A DNA stretch of 64,000 bases from positions 299,707-363,706 of the forward strand of contig NZ_AUTC01000146.1 in assembly GCF_001461695.1 (NCBI RefSeq), in the 5' to 3' direction. Positions 33,185 through 42,512 of this stretch are shown one piece after another. Positions within the stretch are counted from its first letter, which is position 1; each line of letters starts with the position of its first letter. This DNA is from Sinorhizobium fredii USDA 205. Lineage in GTDB: Bacteria; Pseudomonadota; Alphaproteobacteria; Rhizobiales; Rhizobiaceae. The position numbers and the translations under genes are program-made. The notes beneath the pieces are model-generated. The model saw nothing but the letters and a program-made list of their open reading frames with translations. It made no database searches and had not been told where the DNA came from.

Positions 33185-34153
33185 ATGGAGGCGATGGCAA
33201 TCACCGGCGGAACGGCGGTTCGGGATGATGAAGTAAGCATGGCGACGCGAGCGGCCTGGCTGCACTACGCCGGCGGATTGACGCAGGCGGAAGTCGCCAA
33301 GCGTTTGGGCCTGACCTCGCTGAAGGCGCATCGGTTGATCATGAAGGCCAACCAGGAAGGCCTGGTAAAGGTCTATATCGACGGCGACGTCTCCGAATGC
33401 GTCGAGCTCGAACAGAAACTTGCCGGGCGCTATGGCCTCGATTATTGCGAGGTGGTTCCGGATTTCGACAGCGACGACCTGCCGCTGAAGGCGCTCGGTA
33501 TCTCGGGCGCGCAGTTTCTGAGGCGCGAGATCGAGCGCGGCGAGACGGCGCTGATCGGCGTCGGCCACGGGCGGACGCTTGCCGCCTGCGTCGAATACCT
33601 GCCGCGCACCGCCAGCAACAACACGCGCTTCGTCTCTCTGCTTGGCGGCCTGACCCGCAAGTTCTCGGCCAATCCGCATGACGTGATCCACCGCCTGGCG
33701 GAACGCACCGGTGCCGAAGCCTATGTGATGCCGGTGCCGTTCTTCGCCAACACGGTGGAGGACCGCGACGTGCTCTTCAGCCAGCGCGGCGTTCGCGAGG
33801 TCTTCGAACTGGCGAAATCGGCCGATCTCCTGATGGTCGGCATAGGTACGGCCGAGCGCGAGGCATCGCTGGTTGCGACCGGCATGATCGAGATGAGCGA
33901 AATCGAGGACATCCAGAAGAGCGGCGCCATGGGTGAACTGCTTGGGCACTTCTTCGACGAGAAGGGCCGGCCGGTCGAGACGGCGCTTTCCAACCGCACC
34001 TTCACGCTCGGCCGGGAGGACTTGAAGAATCGCCGCACCGTGGCGGTTGCCGGCGGCAGGATCAAGGCGCGCGCAATCCGCGCCGTGCTGGAAAGCGGGC
34101 TGCTGAACGGGCTGATCACCGACGAGCGGACGGCGCAGGTGCTTGCTGCCTGA
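33185..34153 (+). CDS. eryD: SorC-family sugar-responsive regulator, EryD-like
   Basis: A 322-aa transcriptional regulator. The N-terminal helix-turn-helix lies at about residues 22-60 (AAWLHYAGGLTQAEVAKRLGLTSLKAHRLI; key motif TQAEVAKRLG). The rest is the sugar-phosphate-binding SorC/DeoR-C domain with GVGHGRT and GIGTAE phosphate-binding loops. In Brucella, EryD is a regulator of this type that represses the ery operon and is relieved by erythritol; this gene sits immediately upstream of the mpt-ery operon on the same strand. The start is uncertain between 33185 and 33194. The name rests on family and context, so it is provisional. Confidence 0.75.
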   Translation: MEAMAITGGTAVRDDEVSMATRAAWLHYAGGLTQAEVAKRLGLTSLKAHRLIMKANQEGLVKVYIDGDVSECVELEQKLAGRYGLDYCEVVPDFDSDDLPLKALGISGAQFLRREIERGETALIGVGHGRTLAACVEYLPRTASNNTRFVSLLGGLTRKFSANPHDVIHRLAERTGAEAYVMPVPFFANTVEDRDVLFSQRGVREVFELAKSADLLMVGIGTAEREASLVATGMIEMSEIEDIQKSGAMGELLGHFFDEKGRPVETALSNRTFTLGREDLKNRRTVAVAGGRIKARAIRAVLESGLLNGLITDERTAQVLAA

Positions 34154-34169
34154 GGGAAGCATTTTCGAG

Positions 34170-34201
34170 GGCCGCGGTAGGGGAAGGAAACCACCGCGGC
34201 C
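34170..34201 (+). terminator. Stem-loop between the SorC gene and mptA
   Basis: Arms GGCCGCGGT (34170-34178) and ACCGCGGCC (34193-34201) with a 14-base loop, 16 bp after the regulator stop. No T-run follows. It could end the regulator transcript or act as a processing site that separates low regulator levels from high binding-protein levels. Confidence 0.45.
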
Positions 34202-34272
34202 GGGAGGCATACCGGTCGGGTAGCCGGTCAGCTCAGTGGAGCATTCTTACCCGCAACGGAGGAGAGAACGAG

Positions 34273-35718
34273 ATGTATGAGAAGGAGAAAGACCTCATTG
34301 GCGCCTTCCTGCGCGGTGAGGTGGACCGCCGCGGCCTGCTGAAGGGCCTGGGTGCGGCCGGTCTGACGGCCGGAACCGCCGGTACGTTGCTCAACATGAT
34401 GTCGACTGAGGCGCTCGCCGCCGATTTCGACTGGAAGGCGCATTCCGGCAAGTCTGTGAAGCTGCTCTTGAACAAGCATCCCTATGCAGACGCGATGATC
34501 GCCAACCTACAGGCCTTCAAGGACCTGACGGGCATGGAGGTCACCTACGACGTTTTCCCCGAGGACGTCTATTTCGACAAGGTGACGGCGGCGCTCTCAT
34601 CGAGCTCGACGGAATACGACGCCTTCATGACCGGTGCCTACATGACCTGGACCTACGGTCCGGCCGGCTGGATCACCGATCTCAATGAATGGATCAAGGA
34701 TGCGTCGAAGACCAACCCGCAATATGGCTGGGACGATTTCCTGCCGGGCGTCAAGGCATCCTGCGCCTGGAATGGCCAGCCGGGCGGGGCGCTCGGTTCG
34801 GAAGACGCCAAGCAATGGTGCATTCCGTGGGGCTACGAGCAGAACAACCTCTCCTACAACAAGGAGATGTTCGACAAGGTCGGGGTCGGCGTTCCGAAGA
34901 ACCTCGATGAACTGCTGACGACCGCCGCGAAGCTCACCAAGGACGTCGGTGGTGGCGTCTACGGCATCGGCGTGCGCGGCTCGCGCTCCTGGGCCACCAT
35001 CCATCCGGGCTTCCTTTCGGGCTATGCGAACTTCGGCCAGAAGGACCTGAACGTCTCTGCCGAGGGCAAGCTTTCGGCAGCGATGAACACGCCGGAATCG
35101 AAAGCCTTCCACGCCAAGTGGGTGCAGATGATCCAGGAGAGCGGCCCGAAGGACTGGTCGACCTATACCTGGTATCAGGTCGGCACTGACCTCGGCGCCG
35201 GCGCCTCCGCCATGATCTACGACGCCGACATCCTCGGCTACTTCATGAACGGCGGCGACAACAAGATGGCCGGCAAGCTCGCCTATGCGCCTTTCGCCGC
35301 CAATCCGGCCGCGTCCGCACCGACGCCGAACATCTGGATCTGGTCCTTGTCGATGTCCAATTTCTCCAAGGACAAGGATGCGACCTGGTACTTCCTGCAA
35401 TGGGCGTCGGGACTCGAGCATGCGATCTTCGGTGCGACGAAGATGGATTTCGTCAATCCGGTCCGGGCTTCCGTCTGGAAGGACGAGATCTTCCGCGAGC
35501 GGCTGAAGAAGAGCTATCCGGGCTATGTGGAGATGCACGACGTCTCGGCGCCGGGCGCGAAGATCCACTTCACCGCCCAGCCTCTGTTCTTCGACCTCAC
35601 CACCGAATGGGCGGCGACGCTCCAGAAGATGGTGACCAAGGAAGTGCCGGTCGACGAGGGGCTCGACAAGCTCGCCGAGAGCATCAACCGCCAGCTCGCG
35701 GAAGCGGGTCTCGGCTGA
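34273..35718 (+). CDS. mptA: Polyol ABC transporter substrate-binding protein
   Basis: A 481-aa family 1 extracellular binding protein. The N-terminal region has a twin-arginine-like motif DRRGLLKGLGAAG at about residues 16-28 and a signal end near ALAADF, so export in folded form by the Tat route is likely. The mature protein has aromatic-rich segments (CIPWGYEQNNLSYN, YTWYQVGTD) fit for sugar binding. It heads an operon with two permeases and two ATPases that leads into the ery genes. In S. meliloti the mptABCDE importer takes up erythritol, ribitol and L-arabitol; same gene order supports the same role here. Confidence 0.82.
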   Translation: MYEKEKDLIGAFLRGEVDRRGLLKGLGAAGLTAGTAGTLLNMMSTEALAADFDWKAHSGKSVKLLLNKHPYADAMIANLQAFKDLTGMEVTYDVFPEDVYFDKVTAALSSSSTEYDAFMTGAYMTWTYGPAGWITDLNEWIKDASKTNPQYGWDDFLPGVKASCAWNGQPGGALGSEDAKQWCIPWGYEQNNLSYNKEMFDKVGVGVPKNLDELLTTAAKLTKDVGGGVYGIGVRGSRSWATIHPGFLSGYANFGQKDLNVSAEGKLSAAMNTPESKAFHAKWVQMIQESGPKDWSTYTWYQVGTDLGAGASAMIYDADILGYFMNGGDNKMAGKLAYAPFAANPAASAPTPNIWIWSLSMSNFSKDKDATWYFLQWASGLEHAIFGATKMDFVNPVRASVWKDEIFRERLKKSYPGYVEMHDVSAPGAKIHFTAQPLFFDLTTEWAATLQKMVTKEVPVDEGLDKLAESINRQLAEAGLG

Positions 35719-35796
35719 TTGCCGGCGGTGCCGGCCCGTCATGGCGGACCGGTTATCACCGATACGAATGCGCATACGAGGAGGGGGTCTGGCTGC

Positions 35797-35812
35797 GCCG
35801 GCCGCGGCCGGC
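35797..35812 (+). terminator. GC-rich palindrome between mptA and mptB
   Basis: GCCGGCCGCGGCCGGC is a perfect 16-bp palindrome in the 135-bp gap after mptA. As RNA it would form a very stable short hairpin, extended by flanking G/C bases. No T-run. Likely an intercistronic element that keeps binding-protein mRNA above the level of the membrane components. Confidence 0.4.
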
Positions 35813-35853
35813 CCCTTCGTCGCCATCGGCAAGGCATTTGAACGGAGCTGGCT

Positions 35854-36777
35854 ATGGCTTCAGTGACGCAACCCGGGACAGCGCCTCGCGGCTTCAGGAT
35901 CAGCAAGAGGGTTCTGCCCTATGTGCTTTCCCTGCCGGCGCTTCTCGTCTGCATCGGCATCCTGATCCCGTTTTTCTCAGCGGTGCTCTATTCCTTCCAG
36001 CGCTACCGGCTGAGCCAGCCCTGGGCACGCCAGTTCAACTGGGGTGAGAACTATCTGAATTTCTTCACCGATCCGGGCTTCTGGAACACGCTCAGGGTGT
36101 CGCTGCTCTACGCCGGCACCACCGTGATCCTGGAACTGCTGCTCGGCCTCGGCATCGCGCTGCTTCTGCAGCGGCGCTCGACCGTCAACAATTTCATCTC
36201 GATCATGCTGCTGCTGCCGTTGATGACGGCTCCGGCGCTCGCGGCGCTGATGTGGAAGCTGATGACCAATCCGGGCTTCGGAATCCTGAGCTACTTCGCC
36301 AGCCTGATCGGACTTGAAAACTTCCGCTGGGCCTCTTCGCCGGACACCGCGCTCCTGACCGTCGTGCTCGTCGATATCTGGGTCTACACGCCCTTCATCA
36401 TGATCCTGCTGCTTGCCGGCCTCAGGTCCCTGCCGACCCAGCCCTTCGAGGCGGCAGCACTCGACGGCGTACCGCGCACCTTCGTGTTCTTCCGCATCAC
36501 CCTGCCGATGCTGACGCCCTATATCCTGACGGCGACGCTCTTCCGGCTGCTCGACTCGATCCAGCAATTCGACATCATCTATGCGATGACCCAGGGCGGT
36601 CCGGGCGATACGCTGACCGTCTTCCAGGTCGAGGCCTATCTGAACTTCTTCCAGTCGACCAATGTGGGCCGCTCCGCCGCGCTGCTGATCATCCTGTGGG
36701 CGATCACCTACACGCTGTCGAACGTCTTCATCAAGAATTGGCTGCGCCTGCGCGAGCGCGCCCGCGGCGAGGCGTAG
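35854..36777 (+). CDS. mptB: Polyol ABC transporter permease 1
   Basis: A 307-aa MalF-type permease with six membrane segments. The coupling loop reads EAAALDGVPRTFVFFRITLPMLTPYI (key residues EAA, G, P). GGAGC precedes the ATG by about 6 nt. It is followed after 10 bp by the second permease gene. With MptC it forms the membrane channel for erythritol/pentitols; the substrate is assigned from the operon context. Confidence 0.85.
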   Translation: MASVTQPGTAPRGFRISKRVLPYVLSLPALLVCIGILIPFFSAVLYSFQRYRLSQPWARQFNWGENYLNFFTDPGFWNTLRVSLLYAGTTVILELLLGLGIALLLQRRSTVNNFISIMLLLPLMTAPALAALMWKLMTNPGFGILSYFASLIGLENFRWASSPDTALLTVVLVDIWVYTPFIMILLLAGLRSLPTQPFEAAALDGVPRTFVFFRITLPMLTPYILTATLFRLLDSIQQFDIIYAMTQGGPGDTLTVFQVEAYLNFFQSTNVGRSAALLIILWAITYTLSNVFIKNWLRLRERARGEA

Positions 36778-36787
36778 GGAGGGCAAG

Positions 36788-37645
36788 ATGGAAACCATGT
36801 CTCCGCTCGAACGGCTCCTGCGTGGCATCGCACTGACGCTGGTCGTCGTTTTCTTCATGTTCCCGATCGTTTGGATTTTCCTGATGTCCTTCCAGACGAA
36901 CGAGACGATCCTCAGGATTCCGCCATCGGTGGTCTTCACGCCGACGCTCGACAACTACGCGGCGCTGATCACCGGCAAGCTGCAGACCGCCGCCGGAACG
37001 CTCGACATCGCTTTCATGCGCAATCTCGGCAACTCGGTTTTCCTGTCGGTCGTCTCCGTCGCCGTGGCGCTGCTGCTTGGCGTGCCCGCCGCCTACGCTT
37101 TCGCGCGGCACAAGTTCAAGGGGTCGGAGGACATCGCCTTCACGCTGCTCTCCTTCCGCTTCGCGCCGCCGCTCCTCGTGCTCTTGCCGCTGACGCAATA
37201 TTTCCAATGGCTCGGCCTCTCGAACACCTATTTCGGCCTGATCTGGGTCTACCAGCTGATCTGCCTGCCGCTCATCCTCTGGATCGTGCGCGGCTATTTC
37301 GAGGACATCTCGGCCGACGTCGAATATGCCTATCGGATCGCCGGGCATTCCTGGTTCGCGACCTTCCGCAAGATCGCCCTGCCGCTGGCGGGACCGGGGA
37401 TCGCGGCTGCCGGCCTGCTCGCCTTCATCTTCGCCTGGAACAACTTCGTCTTCGCATTGGTGCTGGCATCGGCCGACAAGCAGCCGGTGACGGTCGGTGC
37501 GCTTGCCTTCGTCACGGCCTCCGGCATCCAATACGGCCAGATCGCCGCGGCCATCGTGCTGTCGATCACGCCGACGCTCGCTCTCGCACTCTACGCCCAG
37601 CGCTACCTCGTCGAAGGCCTGTCGCTCGGTGCGGTGAAGGGATAA
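36788..37645 (+). CDS. mptC: Polyol ABC transporter permease 2
   Basis: A 285-aa MalG-type permease with six membrane segments and a short periplasmic insert after the first. The region after ADVEYAYRIAGHSWFATFRKIALPL is the ATPase-docking loop (EYAYRIAG in place of EAA...DG). GGAGGG lies about 6 nt before the ATG. It partners MptB. The ATPase gene mptD follows after 6 bp. Confidence 0.85.
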   Translation: METMSPLERLLRGIALTLVVVFFMFPIVWIFLMSFQTNETILRIPPSVVFTPTLDNYAALITGKLQTAAGTLDIAFMRNLGNSVFLSVVSVAVALLLGVPAAYAFARHKFKGSEDIAFTLLSFRFAPPLLVLLPLTQYFQWLGLSNTYFGLIWVYQLICLPLILWIVRGYFEDISADVEYAYRIAGHSWFATFRKIALPLAGPGIAAAGLLAFIFAWNNFVFALVLASADKQPVTVGALAFVTASGIQYGQIAAAIVLSITPTLALALYAQRYLVEGLSLGAVKG

Positions 37646-37651
37646 TCGCTG

Positions 37652-38770
37652 ATGACGACACTGCAGTTGAAGAACATCGTCAAACGATACAAGAGCCAGA
37701 CGGTTCTCGACGACCTGTCGCTCGACGTGGCCGACGGCGAACGGCTGGTGCTCTTCGGCCCCTCCGGCGCCGGCAAGACGGTGCTCCTGAGGCTCGTTGC
37801 CGGCGTCGTCGATCCGGACGAAGGCCAGGTGTTGATCGGCGGCGCGGACATGACGGACGTCGATGCGGAGTATCGCGGCGTCGGCATGGCCTTCCAGAAT
37901 TTCGCGCTGTTCCCGCATATGAGCGCCTTCGACAATATCGCCAGCGCCCTGACGGCTAGGCGGTCATCGAAGGAGGCGATCGCCGCCGGGGTCGGGAAGG
38001 TAGCGAAGCTCTTGAAGATCGACCATGTACTCACCCATCATCCGAAGGCGCTGTCCAACGGGCAGAAGCAGCGCACCGCTCTTGCCCGGGCGCTGGTCGG
38101 CTCGCCGCCGCTGCTGCTGCTCGACGACCCATTGCGGAACGTCGATGCCAAGCTACGGTTCGAGATGCGTCTGGAGCTGCCGCGCCTGCTCGCCGCGCAA
38201 GGCGCCACCGTCATCTACGTCACCCAGGACTACAAGGAGGCGATGGCGCTCGGCGACCGCATCGCCGTGATGTTCGAGGGGCGCATCCGTCAGATCGGCA
38301 CGCCGGCGGATATCTACAACACGCCGGCCGAGATCGAGATCGCCCGGCTGTTCGGCGACCCGACCATCAATCTCCTGGACGTCGTGCCGCAGCGGGGGCC
38401 GGATGGCGCCTTCGTGGAACTCTCCGGCGTCCGCCTCCGCCTGCCGGGCTTCGGGCCGGAGATCGTCGGCAAGGCCTGCGTGCTCGGCATCCGGCCGGAA
38501 AGTATCGCCTTCACGGATGCGTCCGCGCCCGGAGCGATACCGGTCACGGTCGAGGCTGAAACGCCACTTAACGAGAAAACCGTCACCCTCACTCTGACCG
38601 CCCGCCGCCGCGAAATCCTTGTGTCGCGCCCGGCCGGAACGCCAGGTCCGCAAACCGGGCCGGCGCACCTTGCGGTCAACAGCCGGGCGACCTTGCTGTT
38701 CGACAAGGAAAACGGCCGGCTGATGCGTCCATCGGAGCTCGCCTCCAAGCGGAATGGAGAAGCGGCATGA
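37652..38770 (+). CDS. mptD: Polyol ABC transporter ATP-binding protein 1 (degenerate catalytic site)
   Basis: A 372-aa MalK-type ATPase with a C-terminal TOBE domain. Walker A GPSGAGKT (36-43) and the Q-loop Gln82 are normal. The signature is LSNGQ (134-138). The catalytic Glu after Walker B is Asp (LLLLDD, D159), and the H-loop His is Gln (VTQD, Q192). These changes predict a slow or inactive ATP site. Paired with MptE, which keeps DE and the H-loop His, the importer would be an asymmetric heterodimer, unlike the MalK homodimer. The stop overlaps mptE by 4 bp. Confidence 0.88.
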   Translation: MTTLQLKNIVKRYKSQTVLDDLSLDVADGERLVLFGPSGAGKTVLLRLVAGVVDPDEGQVLIGGADMTDVDAEYRGVGMAFQNFALFPHMSAFDNIASALTARRSSKEAIAAGVGKVAKLLKIDHVLTHHPKALSNGQKQRTALARALVGSPPLLLLDDPLRNVDAKLRFEMRLELPRLLAAQGATVIYVTQDYKEAMALGDRIAVMFEGRIRQIGTPADIYNTPAEIEIARLFGDPTINLLDVVPQRGPDGAFVELSGVRLRLPGFGPEIVGKACVLGIRPESIAFTDASAPGAIPVTVEAETPLNEKTVTLTLTARRREILVSRPAGTPGPQTGPAHLAVNSRATLLFDKENGRLMRPSELASKRNGEAA

Positions 38771-39891
38771 GCGACAGCGCGCTGTTGTTGAAGGATGTCG
38801 ACAAGTTCTATGGGCCGATCGATTACGGCGTCCATGCCGTCAAGAAGCTCAGCATGGATGTCAGGAAGGGCGAGATCATCGCGCTTCTCGGCTCGTCCGG
38901 CTGCGGCAAGACTTCGACCTTGCGGATGATCGCCGGCTTCGAGGCGGTGTCGCGCGGCAAGATCTCGCTCGGGGGTCGCGAGATCCAGACATTCCCGCCG
39001 GTCCGCCGCAACGTGGCGATGGCCTTCGAAGGCTATTCGCTCTACCCGCCGCTGACGGTGCGGGAAAACATCGCCTTCGCGCTCAAGGCTTCGAAGTTGT
39101 CGCACAGCACCGTCGACGAGAAGGTGGCGGGCATCGCCAAGCTGCTCGAGATCGAGGACATTCTCGGCCGCTATCCGAGCTCGATTTCCGGTGGCCAGCA
39201 GCAGCGCGCCTCGCTGGGGCGGGCGTTGATCCGCGACGCGAGCCTGCACCTGCTCGACGAGCCGATGGGGCAGCTCGAGCCGCAATTGCGCGCCGTGCTG
39301 CGCGGCCGCATCAAGCACTACATCAAGGAACGCGGCCTGACCGCCATTCTCGTCACCCACGACCAGACCGAGGCGAATGCCCTTGCCGACCGCATCGCCG
39401 TCATGGAAGGCGGCGTGCTGCAGCAGTTCGACACGCCGCAGCGGATCAAGGAGCGGCCGGCCAATCTCTTTACCGGAACCTTCGTCGGCGAGCCGCCGAT
39501 GAACGTCTTCGAGGCGAGTGTTACGGCCTCCGAGAACCGCCTAGCCTTCGGGCTCAAGGATGGTATCCGGCTGGAATACGCGGCTTCCGACTTCTCGCAC
39601 ACTGTCCGCGACGTGCTGAAAAGGCGCCAACGGGTGGTTCTCGGCGTCAGGCCCTATGCGGTGAAGCGCAGCGCCGACGGCGTCACCGGCCGCGTCGCCG
39701 TCAATCAGTGGCTTGGCGACCAGACACATATCGCTGCGGATTTCGCCGGCGGCACCTTGGTTCTGGTCGAGCACGATCGGTCAAATCTCGAGGTCGGCCA
39801 GCCGATCGGCATCCGCCTCGAACCGGCCAGCCTCCACGTCTTCGACGGTGAGAGCGGCATGGCGATCTCGCATGGAGAGGAGCTCGCCTGA
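38767..39891 (+). CDS. mptE: Polyol ABC transporter ATP-binding protein 2
   Basis: A 374-aa MalK-type ATPase. Walker A GSSGCGKT (42-49), signature ISGGQ (140-144), Walker B with D164-E165, and H-loop His198 are intact. Two features are odd: the Q-loop Gln is Glu (MAFEGYSLYP, E88) and the D-loop is GQLEP instead of SNLDA. With MptD it should form one active and one degenerate ATP site. The start overlaps mptD by 4 bp and the stop overlaps eryA by 1 bp, so expression is coupled along the operon. Confidence 0.88.
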   Translation: MSDSALLLKDVDKFYGPIDYGVHAVKKLSMDVRKGEIIALLGSSGCGKTSTLRMIAGFEAVSRGKISLGGREIQTFPPVRRNVAMAFEGYSLYPPLTVRENIAFALKASKLSHSTVDEKVAGIAKLLEIEDILGRYPSSISGGQQQRASLGRALIRDASLHLLDEPMGQLEPQLRAVLRGRIKHYIKERGLTAILVTHDQTEANALADRIAVMEGGVLQQFDTPQRIKERPANLFTGTFVGEPPMNVFEASVTASENRLAFGLKDGIRLEYAASDFSHTVRDVLKRRQRVVLGVRPYAVKRSADGVTGRVAVNQWLGDQTHIAADFAGGTLVLVEHDRSNLEVGQPIGIRLEPASLHVFDGESGMAISHGEELA

Positions 39892-41468
39892 TGCGCGACA
39901 TCCTGATCGGCATCGATGCGGGGACGTCGGTCATCAAGTCGGTCGCCTTCGACCTCGGCGGCCGGCAGCTCGCGATCGCCGCCGTCCCGAACAGCTATGA
40001 GGCGGTGGGGCGGACCGGCAGCGTTCAGGACCTGCGCCGCACCTGGGCGGACACTGTGAAAACCCTGGTCGAGCTCTCGGCCGGGATCGAGAACCTCCCT
40101 GGCCGTGTTGCCGCGATCGCGGTGACCGGTCAGGGAGACGGCACCTGGATGATCGACAGCGACGGCGAGCCGGTCGGCAAGGGCTGGCTGTGGCTCGATG
40201 CGCGGGCCGGCGAAACGGTCGAGCGGCTGCGCGGCGACAGCGGCGATGTCGAACGGTTCTCGCGCACCGGCTCCGGGCTTGCGGCCTGCCAGCAGGGGCC
40301 GCAACTGCGCTGGATGGTGGACAATGCGCCGGAAATGCTCCGCGGCGCCACCACGGCCTTCCACTGCAAGGACTGGCTCTATTTCAACTTCACGGGACAG
40401 CGCGCCACCGATCCCTCGGAGGCGAACTTCACCTTCGGCGATTTCCGCACCCGCCAGTATTGCGACGAGGTGATTTCCTTCCTCGGTCTAGATACTCTGA
40501 AGCATCTACTGCCGGACATCGTCGACGGGGCCGCTTCGCATCATGCGCTCTCACAGACTGCCGCGTCGGCGACCGGCCTTCCGGCCGGGACACCGGTGGT
40601 GCTCGGCTATGTCGACGTGGTCTGCACGGCGCTCGGTGCGGGGCTCTATGATCCGGGGACCGATGCGGGCTGTTCGATCATCGGTTCGACCGGCATGCAT
40701 ATGCGCCTGGCGACGAGTGCCGAGGACGTGCGGCTCAACCGGGATCTGACCGGCTACACGATGTGCATGCCGATCCCCAATACTTATACTCAGATGCAGT
40801 CGAACATGGCGGCGACGCTGAATATCGACTGGATCCTTTCGATTGCCGGCGGCGTGCTCAAGGGCATGGGGGTCGAGAAGTCCAAGGGCGAGCTGCTCGC
40901 CCATGTGGACGGCTGGCTTCAGGAAGCGAAGGGCACGCCGCTTCTCTTTGAACCCTATATTTCCGAAGCCGGCGAGCGCGGTCCTTTCGTCGACGCCTCG
41001 GCGCGCGCCTCGTTCGTCGGCCTGTCGAGCACCCACGGCTTTGGCGACATGGTGCGGGCCGTCTTCGACGGCCTCGCCCTTGCCGCCCGCGATTGCTATG
41101 CCGAAATGGGGCCGCTGCCCGAGTGCATTCGCCTGACCGGCGGCGCGGCGCGGAGCGCCTCCTTGCGCCGCATCCTCGGCGGTGCGCTTGGTGCCAGCAT
41201 CCAGACCAGCGAACGCGACGAGGCGGGTGCGGCGGGCGTCGCGATGATCGCCGCGGTCTCGCTCGGCATCTACCCCTCGATGGCCGATTGCGTCGGCGAC
41301 TGGGTGCGGCCGCACCAGCCCCTCGCCGAGCCGGCCGACGCGGAGCTCGTCCGCCGCTATGACGCGCTTTTCCCTGCCTATCAGCAGTCGCGCCTCGCGC
41401 TCAGGCCGGTCTGGCACGCGCTCTCCCACGCGGCCGGAACGGGAGATCAACAGGAAAGACCGAAATGA
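39891..41468 (+). CDS. eryA: FGGY-family erythritol kinase
   Basis: A 525-aa sugar kinase. The first phosphate loop GIDAGTSVIKSVAFD and the second IIGSTGMHMRL are FGGY hallmarks, and the adenosine-binding segment LTGGAARSASLRRI is present. Length and neighbourhood match Brucella EryA, which phosphorylates erythritol to L-erythritol-4-phosphate. The product feeds EryB, encoded two genes on. The ATG overlaps the mptE stop (TGATG), and the stop overlaps the next gene by 4 bp. A second FGGY kinase (45091) lies in the same operon; this longer one, nearest the transporter, is the better EryA candidate. Confidence 0.8.
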   Translation: MRDILIGIDAGTSVIKSVAFDLGGRQLAIAAVPNSYEAVGRTGSVQDLRRTWADTVKTLVELSAGIENLPGRVAAIAVTGQGDGTWMIDSDGEPVGKGWLWLDARAGETVERLRGDSGDVERFSRTGSGLAACQQGPQLRWMVDNAPEMLRGATTAFHCKDWLYFNFTGQRATDPSEANFTFGDFRTRQYCDEVISFLGLDTLKHLLPDIVDGAASHHALSQTAASATGLPAGTPVVLGYVDVVCTALGAGLYDPGTDAGCSIIGSTGMHMRLATSAEDVRLNRDLTGYTMCMPIPNTYTQMQSNMAATLNIDWILSIAGGVLKGMGVEKSKGELLAHVDGWLQEAKGTPLLFEPYISEAGERGPFVDASARASFVGLSSTHGFGDMVRAVFDGLALAARDCYAEMGPLPECIRLTGGAARSASLRRILGGALGASIQTSERDEAGAAGVAMIAAVSLGIYPSMADCVGDWVRPHQPLAEPADAELVRRYDALFPAYQQSRLALRPVWHALSHAAGTGDQQERPK

Positions 41469-42502
41469 AGAAGATAGCCATCATCGGCGACCGGTTCATG
41501 CTGCCGGATGTGTTCCGCGACAAGATCGTCGAGGCCTGTGGTGATGGGCATGAGATCCGCCTGCTCGAACAGCCCTGGCCCGACGTGCCGATGGAACATG
41601 GCTATGCGGTCGAGGGTATGGACGGGCTGAAGGAATATCTCGGCAAACCCAAAGAAATCATTGAATTCATTGGCGACGCGGAAATCCTGGTGACGCAGCT
41701 TGCGCCCGTGTCGCGAGCGATGCTGTCGGAACTGCCGAACTTGAAGCTTGTCGCCGTTTCCCGCGGCGGTCCGGTCAATATCGACATGAATGCCGCCCGC
41801 GATGCCGGTGTGCGCGTCGTCAATACGCCGGGCCGCAATGCGAGTGCCGTCGCGGAGTTCACGATCGGCGCCATCCTGGCCGAGACGCGGCTGATCCGCG
41901 TTGGCCACGAGGCGCTGAGGCGGGGCGAATGGCGCGGCGATCTCTATCGGGCCGACCGCACGGGGCGCGAACTTTCGGAATTGACCGTCGGCGTCATCGG
42001 CTACGGCAATATCGGCACCAGGGTCGTCCAGCTGCTGCGCGCCTTCGGCACCAAGGTGCTTGTCCATGATCCCTATGTGCAGTTGAGCGCCGAGGACCGC
42101 AATGCCGGCGTCGAGCACGTCTCGCTCGACGATCTGCTGGTGCGATCCGACGTGGTGACGCTGCACCCGCGCGTCACGGCGGAAACGCGGAACATGATGA
42201 ACGCGGAGACCTTCGCGAAGATGAAGCCCGGCGTGATCTTCGTGAACACCGCACGCGGTCCGCTCTGCGACTATGAGGCGCTCTATGACAACCTCGTCAG
42301 CGGCCACCTCTCGAGCGCCATGCTGGAGACCTTCGCGGTCGAGCCGGTGCCGGACGACTGGCCGCTCTTGAAGCTGCCCAACGTCACCCTCACGCCGCAT
42401 ATCGCCGGCGCCTCGGTCCGAACCGTCACCTATGCGGCCGAAATGGCCGCGGAAGAGGTGCGCCGCTATATCGCCGGCCTGCCGCCGGTCAATCCGTGCT
42501 GA
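41465..42502 (+). CDS. D-isomer-specific 2-hydroxyacid dehydrogenase family protein
   Basis: A 345-aa NAD-dependent dehydrogenase of the phosphoglycerate dehydrogenase-like class. The cofactor fold carries VIGYGNIGTRV. The catalytic residues are recognisable: Arg in NTARGPLCD, Glu in FAVEPVP and His in TPHIAG. The ATG overlaps eryA by 4 bp; a 10-bp gap with GGGGGCGGGG leads to eryB. No place for a hydroxyacid oxidation exists in the standard erythritol route, so it probably belongs to ribitol/L-arabitol use or handles a side product. In S. meliloti this locus includes lalA and rbtABC for those pentitols, but I cannot say which this gene matches. Confidence 0.8.
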   Translation: MKKIAIIGDRFMLPDVFRDKIVEACGDGHEIRLLEQPWPDVPMEHGYAVEGMDGLKEYLGKPKEIIEFIGDAEILVTQLAPVSRAMLSELPNLKLVAVSRGGPVNIDMNAARDAGVRVVNTPGRNASAVAEFTIGAILAETRLIRVGHEALRRGEWRGDLYRADRTGRELSELTVGVIGYGNIGTRVVQLLRAFGTKVLVHDPYVQLSAEDRNAGVEHVSLDDLLVRSDVVTLHPRVTAETRNMMNAETFAKMKPGVIFVNTARGPLCDYEALYDNLVSGHLSSAMLETFAVEPVPDDWPLLKLPNVTLTPHIAGASVRTVTYAAEMAAEEVRRYIAGLPPVNPC

Positions 42503-42512
42503 GGGGGCGGGG

